Part shown: piece after piece, positions 32,531-43,882 of the stretch
Layout of the letters: each line of letters begins with the position of its first letter
Numbering within the stretch: position 1 is the stretch's first letter
Source: Cyclospora cayetanensis
Taxonomy: Eukaryota; Apicomplexa; Conoidasida; Eucoccidiorida; Eimeriidae
Length of the DNA: 64,000 nt
Reading direction: 5' to 3'
Assembly: GCF_002999335.1 (NCBI RefSeq)
Contig: NW_020312281.1
Coordinates: forward strand, 186,001 to 250,000
Made by a program: the position numbers and the translations under genes
The notes under the pieces: model-generated
The model's input: the letters and a program-made list of their open reading frames with translations, nothing else
Databases searched by the model: none
What the model was told of the DNA's origin: nothing

Positions 32531-35500
32531 CTAATCCCAGACGCTTTCCCCCGCTTTCGCATCCCCTGGGGCCCCTGCTACCCAGAAGCTTCCCCCCCTT
32601 TTGGATGCGAGCATCTGCATCTTGTCGACAAAATCTGTGCGGGCGAAAAAGGAGGGAATGCTGGCCACGTTCGCATCTCCTTGCCCGTCGGGAGAGTGGC
32701 GTTGGTGCTCGTGTTGCTGAAAGATACTGTAGGAGCTTTCTGCACCAGTATTCGAGGAAGATGCATAATTGTGCTGCTGCTGCTGCTGCTCATGATCCTT
32801 TTTCGTCTTGCTGCCCTTCTTTTTGGGTAATCCTGGAGCGAGGGCCTCCAGTTGCATCTGCTGCGCCTCCGCCTGCTGCTTCCTTCTGTTTTCCTTACTA
32901 TTCTGGTTGTGGGAACCATTTTCCGTTTCGGGGTGTTCGTGCTGGTGCTGTTTTTTGCCTTTCCGTTCGTTTCCTTCTGCTGCAGCGGATGCTGCTGCAG
33001 GGGCAGTTTGGCGTTGCGCGTGAAGACTTCTCTGTTTAGGGACCTCCGCCCGTGTGTGTGTCTCTATTTCATGCTGGTGTTTGCCTGTCTCTGTTCTGTG
33101 CCGTCTCTTCGTGTTTTCCTCTCCTTCCCTGTCGGCCTCTCTACCTTTGCTGTGACTAGGCCTCTCTCGAGCCGCTTTCTTTTGTGAAGCCTTGGCGCTT
33201 TCGTATTTGTGCCTCTTCCGTTCTGCCCCTTCCTCACCGGTTTGTACCTCTTCCACTGCCTTAACCTTTCTCTTAGGCCCTGCATCCTCTCGGTTTCGCT
33301 TCGGAGGCTGGCCCCCCAAGGCGTTTTCAGAGGAGTCGAGGCCTTCAGAAAGTGGGCCCCCAGGGGGCCCCTCATATCGGGTTAAGATGGCCTTGAGCTT
33401 GGAGTGGCCCTTAAGTTGGAGGGGCTTGGTATTGTAAATCTTCAGAGCTGGTAGAGAGGACAAACAAAAGGCTTTGATCGCGTCCTGCGAAAACGCAGAG
33501 AACATAGAAACTCGGGTTTAGCAAGCATCCTTTGCGGGTGTAAGTACATCTGCCAAGCGGAGTTCCTGCGCTGTGCGAAGACGGTGAATTCAGGCCTCTT
33601 CCACTCAGAATGCAGGCAGGTAGGAAAATGAAGCACACGCATTCACACATCGGGCAGAAGAAAACCAAAGACACAAAGGGGCACCTTGAAAAGGTAGTAC
33701 AAACCAGAGGCTCTAGGCAGAAAGCAGCGCACATGATGAGATAGCAACGCCTTTGAAGCACATACCCCATAGGCTTCGAGCGCGGGATTCCCCAATAGAT
33801 TCAACTGGGCCAGTTTCAAGTGAGGGCCAACAAGCTTCACCGCCCTGAACCACACACACAGACACACACACAAACACACACTAAACTGTGAAGTTCGATG
33901 AATTCACACCACGTATACAGGTGCCTCTAAGCAACGTCTTTCCGCTATGCTGGGTGCGCACATACGGCGGCGTGCAGCACTCCACAAAAAGTTTTCGCAT
34001 GATTGCCACTGTTGAAAGGCCTCAACGGCACTACACTATGGCCTGCAGAGGCTCACTGCAAGGTGGAGAGGAGATTGTGACCAAGATCCAGAATCGTAAG
34101 GCTCGGCATGCAGCTGAGTCCCCTGCCCATCTCCAGCAGCTTGTTGCTGGCTAGCCGCAACTCGAACAATGCAGGGAATCGGCCACAAAAAGGGAACGCC
34201 TAGCGAGCACACCCATGCAACACGCAGCAGCTGGCTAGCCAGCAATGAGGGGAGCTGCCGAAAGGGCCGTCTTTGATTTGCATCGGCTCAACGATGCGTC
34301 TACCACACGGCTGAGAGGACTCTGGACACATGGCTAGCGCCTTGTGTCCAACTAGGAGCCTTGCGAAGGGCCTCCGTGCAAGCCAGGCACTCGTCGCGCC
34401 TCGACAGGGTGTGGGAGTAGGCTTGGTTTGAAGAGTTACTTTGAGCTTGTTGTGGGAAAGAGAGAGCTTTCTGAGATGCGGGAGGGGCTGAGGCGGCTCT
34501 GGGAACTCGGATATTTCATTCCTTGAGAGGACTGCGGCAGCATGCGGAGGGCGAAACAGCGGACAAGGGAACGATAGCACACACAATCACACGGGCAGAC
34601 AGGCGCAGGCAAGTGATCAGGAAAACGCCGAGGCACATGCTCTAGCGATCCGAATCTCAGGGGGCCCCACAGATGCCGCTCTGTAGTTGTTGGAGCTCCT
34701 TAGGAGAGCACAGAGCCTCCAGAATACGGCCTTTCATGCCCTTTAAAAAATATGCACAGCGTCAAAGACAAGCTAAAACAATGCGGCGACGGCACCTGCA
34801 GCGGGGGAAGGTTTGGGGCAAAGATATAGCCAAGAATCTCCGTGATGGTCATAAAGTGAAGGCATGAAAAGGCAGCATCCAACCCGCCGAATGCATCTAG
34901 ACAACGGGAAGTCCGCTCAAGCACGAAGGAAAGAAACTTACTGAGGCTCTCGACATGTAAAAGATACTTTCCAAACGGAACGCGGCCTGAAGAATGCACG
35001 GATGAGCAAGCAGACAAACAAGCTATCTTTTGCTGTCTCCTGCCGTGTGTGTGTGTGTGTGCCATGCCTCCCTTGCCTCTACTGTGTAGCTGGGCTGCGC
35101 TATGTGCGCGTTTGCTTGGGCCTCCTCGATCCCGTTCCTCTTCACTCTCATTGCCGCTTTCTTTGTTTGTATGCGGCTTGACAGCTCCCGTGCCAGGCCC
35201 TATCTCCAAAGGGTTCCTGTTGCCAAGCGTATACTTAGCCGCATGGAGCCGCCCCCTTCTCAAAGGCTGCAGCCTGAAACGTTATGGGTCTAGGGAATGC
35301 AAACGATTCAGGGGCCTCACTAATTTCATTGCTGCTGAGAATAAGTGCCTTCAGATTCGGCAGACTGTCGAACCCTTCCATTCGCGTCAACTGCACACCA
35401 CCACACACAAAACTCGAGAGCGAAATCCCACAGTCATGCGGTACCTCTACTGAGTTGAGAAAAATTCGCTGTCAAAGTGTTCGCGTTTTTATGATGCATC

Positions 35501-36425
35501 CCGTCTGAACAAGCTGGCGCAGCCTGCATTATTGAGGCCCGCATCATGCCGCCTTCAAAGCCCCTCTGCTAGCCTCTACCTGCCCCTCAGAGCCGGCTAA
35601 ATCCTTGCTGGAATGCATGCTCACTTGGTTGCCACTGAGATCTAGGACCCTCAGATTGGACAAGTTTTCGAGTGAGCTGCCCAAGGACTGGATGCAGTTA
35701 TTCGCGGCTTTGAGATGGGCCAGAGAGAAGTTCATTGCGAGAAACGAGAGTGAAGTGAGGCTATTTGAGGAGAGATCAACGCGACAAAGGCCCTTCAAGC
35801 AACTCAAATCTTCAGCTGTCTGTACTCCTCGGCAGCTTAGGTCCAAGTATTCTAAAGCAGATAGACCCGACGGAGCGGAATCTCCACGTGAATGCTTCTC
35901 CCGTTGGCGCTCCTGCTTGTTTTTCTGCTGCGTCACCTGATCATGAGTGACATCAGCTATAAGCGCAAGGGTCACGTGCGGGAGAGGGGGCAGAGCAGCC
36001 CGCGCTGCAGCAGCAGCCGCTGCGCGAGCCTTCGCCTCCTCCCCTGCTTTTAGTGCAGCCACTGCCCACAAAGGCAGCTTTCCGCTGCTCTCATCACCGC
36101 TGGAGCTGCTGCTGCCGCCTCCTCGCATGTGCTGCTGCACGGGGCCTCTGCGATCACGGAGCCTCCGAGCGGGCGAAACATCAGCGCCATTGCCACCACG
36201 GCGGGTTGCCCGTGGATTTTTCCCCTGATCTTTCCTTACAGACTTCTGGCCGCCTCTAGGGCCCATTGCACTCCGCGTTTTCTCCTCGTCGTGCTTTTTT
36301 CGGATCTTGTTCTGGGCACGGGACCCCCTGGTAGCGCTGAGGGCCCCCTCCCCACTAGAAGGCCCTGACTTAGCTGCTGCCCCCTTCGCGCCTCCCAGCT
36401 CACTGCGCCCGCTACGCGACCCCAT
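32531..36425 (-). CDS. SDS22-like leucine-rich-repeat protein with long charged C-terminus, 7 exons
   Basis: Exons in coding order: 36425-35625, 35390-35321, 34986-34942, 34531-34440, 34199-34057, 33844-33766, 33484-32531. The 2184 nt close in frame at 727 residues, and every splice junction falls inside or between repeats without breaking the pattern. After a basic low-complexity N-terminus come about eight LRRs, for example LEYLDLSCRGV, LCRVDLSSNSL, LRVLDLSGNQL, LKALILSSNEI, VESLILSRNEI, LRKLSLSHNKL, LFELRLASNKL and LTILDLGHNLL, then LAQLNLLGNPALEAYG and a cap (LSSLPALKIYNTKPL). The final 280 or so residues are rich in Lys, Arg, Glu, Gln and His, with several possible nuclear localisation patches. 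SDS22-type LRRs are protein-binding; partner and location are unknown. The start is the ATG in MGSRSGRSE. Confidence 0.85.
33847..33880. repeat. CA/TG tract abutting an acceptor in the LRR gene
   Basis: On the coding strand this is GTGTGT with a few interruptions, ending GTGTGGTTCAG directly at the 3' splice site before the exon starting at 33844. Confidence 0.8.
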
Positions 36426-37723
36426 GATGATGTAAATATACTGCACGCTATGTGCAATGCACCCTTAAGGAAGGGGCCCCCTGAAAGGGAGGGTCTTCCA
36501 GTCCCGCAAACGCCAGAGCAGACTTTGGGAAAAGCGCTGAATTTTGAGGTCTGGTTCAATGAAATCCGCTGGATAACCATAGCCTAATGGTAGTACCGGG
36601 GAGAAGCAACGGGCAGGCGGCCAGGGAGGCTAGGGTTTGGTCTTGAAGTCATCGTAGGGGGGCCCCAAGCAGGTGGCCTCATCGGCATAGGAGGGCCCCA
36701 CGAGGGGATACCCGGGGATAGTTTATGTGTTGCTTACCCGACCCGCATTATGGTCGTCTCTTGTCATATCTTTAAAAGCGTAATCTTATGCTTTCAAAAC
36801 TACGCACCACGCTCTTGAGGTCCTCCAGCAAGGAGCACCCCATTGCACGGAGATAGGCTCTACAGTGATCCCGCTGCTGCTCTTGCGCCTTGCAGCAGAA
36901 ATTCCACCCTTCTGCCGAATCTGGGCCAAGAAATGTAGCCGTAAGCTCTTAAGCTCTAGCTGGAGGAAAAATCTAAAGGAGCAGAGCTAAGGAATAGCCA
37001 CACACTATCTGCGAAGGGTTAAAGCGCAAAGGCGCAGTTGAAAATAGGAACGCTGCAAAAGGATGCGCGGTCGTTTGTCTGCTGTACGCCCCACGCAGTC
37101 AGCTGCCAAGTGCATATACTTCCCATGAATCGAATACTGCTCTGCCGTGCTGGGCGCTCGTATCCTCAGGGGCCCATGTCCTACACTTCGTAGAGAGCCT
37201 CCCTCTGCCTATTTCTGGCCTTCCCATGTCTCTTAGCATCTCTGTATCGTTCCTGTTTTATTGTGCTGCTCCCTACTCTACGGCGTACTATCTGTGCCCC
37301 CTACTGAGTCGATTTCTCTGCATTATCAAAGGGTCTCAAATGAGCGCCCCGGCTCGTGATAAAATGGCCTGGGCTTCCAATGTATGTTCATTCGCCTTTC
37401 AGCGCAAACGCGTGACGGCCGCTCTCCCCCAAGACTGCTGGGAGTTAGTTGGCTCAAGGGCCACATGTGGCAAAGAGAGTCATCTATTAAACTAACTACC
37501 TGGCGACCCAGCCAGCTCGCTCTCTAGCCATTTAGCCAGCCAGTACGCCGCGTGCTCACTACAAACTTTGTCTGTATACTCTAGCGGGGAGCGAAAGAGA
37601 TTTTTCTTCAACGGGCGCTTGTCCTCCCCCGGCCATTCTTAGCCCGTTCAGTCGCCTGTCGATAAGGATCGCTAGCCCAGTGGGTAGGAGTAGATAGCTA
37701 TCGAGCTAGCTGTTGCAGCGCAC
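36426..37723. other. Spacer, no gene seen
   Basis: Holds the 5' flank of the LRR gene and the 3' flank of the secreted protein gene. A tRNA-like A-box string (TAGCCTAATGGTAG) at about 36,580 lacks a matching downstream B box or cloverleaf, so no RNA gene is called. Confidence 0.45.
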
Positions 37724-39643
37724 CTACCCCATCAAGAGTGGCATCCTGTGTGCGAGGGCATCGATTGAGTTTTGGGTGAGTCCCACCTCTTTGGCCACAA
37801 GATAGAACGCCTGAGTGGAGCTGTTGGCCCTCTGTGCTGCCATAAGGATCTCTTTTGCACCCCAACCTCGCCGCTTCAGCTTTTCTCCAAGCTCTTTAAA
37901 CGCCAGGGCCTCCCGTAGTGACACTGGAGGCCCAGAGGAACCCAAAGCCGCACGCAGATCCGCATAGGTATTACTCCGTAGGAGGTTTTTGAGCCGTGCC
38001 ATGGCTGCTGCCTCCGCCTCCTGCTGCAGTTGCTGCTGCTGGTGCTGTAGCAGTAACACCTGGCTTTGCTGCAGTCGCTTCTCATGCGAGAACTGCATTT
38101 CATGGTGCTGAAAAGAAGAGTTTTCTCTGCCCTCCCCGTCTTGTTGGCGGGACTGTTCTTCTCTCTCCTCTGGTCCACTGGCAACCTCAGTGGTGGTGCT
38201 GGTAGTATCACGGGAATCTCGCCTGCTCCTGCCCCCTGCTGCTGCCGAATCACCTGCAGTGTACGGGTTCCACACTATGGTTGGCGTGGACGGCCTCACT
38301 GCTTTTCTTGGGGTATCGTCGAACTCTGCCGACTCGCTTGTTGCATCTTCTTCATCAGCGTCTACTGCCATATTTGAAGTCGGAAAAGTCCTTGTTGTCG
38401 TTCCCTTCTTGCTGTTCATGCTGTGCGCTTGCTCCTGCTCATCTTCTATCTCCTGCATTTGCTGGCTGCAAGGCTGGGTGCGCTGTTGCAATTGCTCGTT
38501 CGCGGCTGCATGAAGCTCGGCGGCAGCAACGGCGAGAGGAGCTGATGCAGCATATTCCCAAGGGGACTTGAGGGATTGCAAGGCCTTCCCGAGAGCTGCC
38601 AACTCATTCAGCAGGTTTTGCTGCGCGTTGATGTAACGCTGTGGACAAGGACGCCACCGCAACTGCATGCGTAATATTTATGTATCTATCTACGTATACA
38701 TATGTATATGCTTATATGTATGTGTATGTGTGTATGGGTATATGTGTGTGCATCCCCGCTCATATTCTATGAAACTCATAAAGGATCTTCCATGAAAAAG
38801 GACGCGACTGCACGGAGGGCACGGAGCTACAAGGAAGCAGCATAAAAGCAGTATGATTAGCTAAAGTTAGAGTGCAGGAAGAACACGGAGAAAGCAAAGA
38901 ATCGATAGTCAGAGAACATCTGATGGAATTGTACAACGGTAAGAAAGATTTCGAGGGCCTATACAGTGCCGGCATTCGAACGTTGTAGGGCATTGCGTTA
39001 CCTCCACATCGGTGACAGACTTGTTGGCAGCATTAACGAGATGCGTAATAGCAGCTCTATCAGTGTCTCGCATGCTGCATCTGCCGCTGTTGGTTTTGAT
39101 CTCGTGTAGAGACATGGAAACAGTTCTAAGGGCCTGGAATACGCGTGGCGAAAAAGACAAAGGCATGAGGTTCAAGCAGCTAGCCATTCGGGACGCTGCT
39201 GCTGCCATTTCGTGCTCTTGCTGTGGCTGCTGCCGCTGCTGCTGTACTGTGGAGCCACTGGCGACGGAGGGGATAACAACTGGCGGGAACCACTGCGGAT
39301 GGCCGTCAGCACTCAGCCAGTCCATAGATATCCCATGCCTCAGTCTCCGCATGTCAGAGCTGCCGCCTAATTCTGGAGCAATATTGGCATTGGGAAGCTG
39401 ACTGGATACAGCGAATGGCGTCGATAGCCATGCCCCCAGGGAAAATATATCCGCGGTGGGCGCTGCCGGTGCCTCTGGTTCTTCTTTCGATGTCAGACTA
39501 CGCCCTGCATTTTGAAGGATTGCAGCGAGCGAGTTCTCATTGCTGTCGCTATTGCCCCAGGGAATGGAAAGAGACAGGTCCACAGAGCACGAGTACAGCA
39601 CACACATTGCCAGCGAGAGGGTGCGAAGTGTTAAGAGCCCCAT
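37724..39643 (-). CDS. Secreted Gln/Ser-rich protein of unknown function, 2 exons
   Basis: Exons: 39643-39002 and 38638-37724, joined in phase 0 through GAG|GTAACG and a TCCACAG acceptor. They close at 518 residues. The ATG at 39643 was chosen because it gives a clear signal peptide (MGLLTLRTLSLAMCVLYSCS). The middle has Gln-rich and acidic Ser/Thr-rich stretches. The region across the junction (ITHLVNAANKSVTDVE then RYINAQQNLLNELAALGKAL) and the C-terminus (LREALAFKELGEKLKRRG, EVGLTQNSIDALAHRM) look helical and ordered. No domain is recognised, and no membrane anchor or obvious GPI signal is seen at the end. It could be a secretory-organelle or sporocyst/oocyst-wall type protein, but that is only a guess from the leader and composition. 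Confidence 0.72.
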
Positions 39644-42600
39644 GGTGCCAGGTAGGATGACGAAGAAGTCCGAGCAAGCGAAAAAAAGCGTAAAAAGAGG
39701 AGAGAATGGGCCCAGTGAAGGATACCTGGGAGGAAAGCATAGGTTTCTGTGTTCCCGAATGAACAGTTGTCGGACAAGCTTTGCGCTATCCACCCCAATT
39801 AGCATGAAACATAGATCAACACTAGTTCTGAAGCACTCTGCTAAAAGAGACGATCAGAGAGAGAACCTAATGCACTCTTGGTTCCGGTTTCATCGGAGTG
39901 CCTAGCGCCGAGTGTGCGAACATCCAGAACAAGCCCCCAGCAGCAGAAGAAAATATCCTTATTTCATCCAGCAGTAGTCCTCTCTGCACCTTCAGACGAG
40001 AAGTCAGATATTGAAACCCAGAAAACTATGGACGAAAATAACAGTGGCGACACAATATCTATCTGTCGAAATCAGCAGCGAGCTGCCCTTCGGTGGGCGT
40101 CACCTACGGCAAGGGGAGCCGAGCAGCTACTCTGCTGCTCGGTTACAAGCGGCGACCAGAAAATATTCCTCAATTATTCTAGAATTAAAATTCCGCCTCA
40201 TTTAATACCGCTATATATATTGCGTTTTTATTAGGTTTCCAAAATTTTGACTCTGTTTCGCCCGCGTTTGAATACTCTGGTGGACGTACGCCTCGTCCGG
40301 ACCGGACGGTGGCGGTCCGGTGCCCGCTGGCTGTCACCGCTGCTCTCGGACGCGGAGGCCCCCTCCGCTCTCCTCATTATTTCCCGAAATAAGCATATTT
40401 AATAGGTAAATCTGATGCACTGAAGGTTCAAGCTGCTTTACTCTACGTGCGAGCAGAATGTTTGAAGGTGGAAACCCCACAGCGCCAATGTTTACTTCTA
40501 CTGGAAGCAATGAAATCTAATCCTTACCACGCGTAAAACGGCTGTATATGTGCACAAACAGAGCACAAAAGTTTTTGAGCTGCCAAAATGATGGACTCAG
40601 ACGCTTCAGGCTTGTGTACCCAGCGCAACGCAGGTATAACTGCATCCGTATACCTGCCTCTCCTTTTTCACTGCTTCCTCAGCAATCACTGTTTGCGCCT
40701 GGAAAGAGTATTGGTAGCATCCCTGCCCACCCATATCCGGCTGCTTCTGGCTTGCTCTCTTCTGCGCAAACTGCTCTAGGCCACTTCAGCTCTGCTCAAC
40801 TGCAGCCCACACCACGGGCTCTGCCTTTCTTCCTAGTGTGGCTCCAGTCTTTAGAATGCATTTGATGCAAGTGCCTTATTTTATGTATTACCAAATGAAG
40901 TCATGGAATTGGCTGCCCCTTTTGCTGCTGAATACAAAATATGCCTTAAACTGAACTCAGGCAAGCGGGTCTTGCTGGCTCCATCTGCACTAGAAGCATG
41001 CACCGCGAAATATTCGACGTTGCACACATCCTTTTAAGGATTTATGTGTGCACTCCTACCTTTAAGGCGTTTTTGGCGTATTAAGCGTATCATCATAGCA
41101 TATTCTCATAATTCGCAGATAGGGAATCAAGAAGCAGTTCCAGCATTAACCTCATGCATACATGAAAAGGTTTAATTGTTCAGATGGCCTCTCCTGCGGT
41201 TCACAGTGTATGATGCACACTTTGTAATAAGGACTTTCACCCAGTAGCTCTTCTCTGCGGCATCCGTTCTCCTTTGAGTTCTGATCTGTGCCTCCAATGC
41301 TTCACATGAGGTACCGATAGGGTGACACTTCACTCCCGAGTCTATACGAACTGAATAGATAGCAACTGAGTGTCGTCCAGAAGAGCTCCTGCCTTTCCCT
41401 GCCAGCATGCTTCAGACGTGCCGGCGTGAAGGGGGAAGGCCGCTAGGGTTCGCAGTTTCGCTCTCGCTAGGCACTCCAGCCATCCGAAGCTAGTTTCAAA
41501 TGCCAAATGGCGCACACGCACACAACCTTGCGTCTTCTTGTGGCGCGCTAGTAATAAGCTGCAATTGATAAGATATGCGAAGGGACAGCCAAATACTCCA
41601 AAGGCTTGTTAGTTCAAAGTTAACTATAACTAGTTCAGTTTGAAAGTGTCTCTCTGGAACCTAGTGCGTGATTTCTCCCCCCGTATTTTAAAACAGACAC
41701 TCTCGTCTACCTTACTGGCATGTCGGACCAAACTGCTTGCAGGAGCACAGACCTATCCTCACGTTCCAAGCAGGTAGTAAAGCGAAGGAAATGCTCGAAA
41801 GAGTAGATGTGTTCGTCAGCAGCGCAAATGAAATCGACGGGGGGAAAGGCGCTCACACTAGCCAACAAAGAGCGAGAAATTAAAGCGGTACAACTACCGT
41901 GCCACTATGGTCTGCTCTCTACGAAACGCAAAGCTCTGTGAACCTCCTACTACAATAAAAAAGACAACAAGTAAAATCTACGGAAGGGGTTAAGAGCTAC
42001 CCTAATCCAGCAGTGCTTCCTTGCCTCATATTGCAACCTCTGCAAGCAAATGCAGCCGTTGCATGCAGCACCATCCCCTTCAACGCCCTCATGGAGGGCT
42101 CAGGAAAAATGTAGGGTCAACATATCTGGGAGTTCCCGCACATGGATCTGTGCGTATAGAGCACCTTACTGCTAACAAACGGCAACTTCTTCAGAAGAAC
42201 GTAAAGATGAATGTAGCTTCTTTGTTAACGCGTTTGATGGGGAATGACAACCAGCAGAATACGCTAGGAATAAGCGCCTACAAGGCTAAGTTTGTCAACT
42301 AGAGAAAGTCACAAACTCTTTCACGCGAAGCAGAGCCTGCAAGTGTTTTCCTTCAACAGCGAAGCTCGCGTTCCCCACCGAATTTCAATGCAAGCCTGCG
42401 CATAGTGTCCCCGGCGCTCAATCGTGCAAGAAGTCCACCATCTCTACACTTTCTGTGGATTCTCCATCTCCATACGGGTCACTTTCCTGCATGGTAAGTC
42501 TGCGAATAATTCTGAGAACTTCAGAATTTCGTTAGGAAGGCAGTAGTAATGGTCTCTCCAATGCGTATTAGTACGTACGCGGCGACCTCAGCTGATGGGC

Positions 42601-43882
42601 CATTGACTACCCAGCGCAGCACAGTAATGCCTAAACGTGTTTTTTCCGATGACGAATCAATCGAATAACGGAGTCCAATGAGCTTCGTAAAACCGCATTT
42701 GGAATACTAAGGCTTGTCAGCAAAGGCATATGGGGGCCACATAGTTTCATTTTGCTGACTCGGGGTATAGGATTCGTTGTAGGGCTGAATTGGTCAGACA
42801 CGAGTGAAGGTAGCTTGCTTTGACGACTGAAACTGTTGGAAGGAGTGTACGTTCCGGGTTAACTCGTGAGGTTTTGCCATTCAATGTGTTAAAAAGCTGC
42901 AAAAAAGTAAATTATTCAATAGGGAGAACTAAGTAAGAGCAGATTTAGGTGCAAATATTTTCTTTAAGCTGCAGGCCCAACGTGAGATGCATCTTAAGCC
43001 TCTTGTATGGGGGTTGCCCTCCGGTAACAGCTCTGCGAGTAGCTGCACCTAGCCATAATGCTCTTCTCAACATCAGGGCTCTTGTTATGTGGCTCTAATA
43101 CATTAACTGTTAGAATTTCTATACACTGGGAGCTCTCTTATCTCTAATTGACTGCAAGGTATGCATACACGTGTCTTAGACATTAAATTTAGTGCTGGTG
43201 GCTGCCAGTGAACCAACGACGGTTGAGTTCATGCGGAGGTATCAAGCCCTACTGGGGGCTTGGTGTTTAGGATCAAGGCCTTTGAACTAAGCTTTCACGG
43301 TTTAAGGGTGTATTTGTTTATTGAAAGAAGATGTTTCACCGAGGCACCCATGCTCGTTGCCTGAGGTCCTAATTGGTGTGCCGACACGGTGAAGTACTGG
43401 GTTTTAAAGGGAAACAAGCCTAGACTTGCACATTGGAGATACTCATTCAAACTATCAGAGCATTTAATACGTGTTTATCGCTGCCAGTGAAAGAAACCGT
43501 GTTGCTGTTTAGGCAGACGGGCATGGCTGCTCGGAAGCCTGCTCGAAAGAAGAGGTCTAGTTCATTTTTACGTGTAAACGTTGCTATTCGCTGCACTCCT
43601 GGTGATAAAATGGAATTAGAAAACCTTCGTTAAAGAAAGTAAGGGGCGAAGTTGGATAATAATTTGCTGGGACTGGTGCTGGGCGTATGGCCAGGTGACC
43701 GGTACAGGAGTCGTGTCGGCTGCATTATTTTCCCTTGACGATCATTTGTTTCTCGTTTCACTCATTTTAGCTCAAAATCTAGCTCTATATTGATTTACTT
43801 CCTCCTGAGGTGTTTTTTCGAAGGCTCAGGATTGCCTCTAACCCCGTCGATAGGCACTCTCCTGCACCGCTGCTTTCACACA
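39644..43882. other. Gene-poor 4.2-kb divergent spacer
   Basis: The longest stretch here without a supported gene, visibly more AT-rich than its surroundings. Short frames exist (for example 40548-40865 plus) but carry no motif or splice context. A perfect 7-bp inverted repeat (CGTCCGG/CCGGACG, 1-nt spacer) sits at 40294-40308 in a GC-rich island. Promoters for both flanking genes must lie at its ends. Confidence 0.45.

Noticed and set aside
34531..34740. Additional LRR-gene exon around 34,640-34,720
   Set aside because: Joining 34942 directly to 34531 already gives a perfect leucine-rich repeat (VESLILSRNEI) in phase, so no extra exon is needed.
36551..36620. tRNA-like A-box string and GGTTCAATGAAATCC
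   Set aside because: The B-box-like string lies upstream of the A-box-like string and no cloverleaf can be folded.
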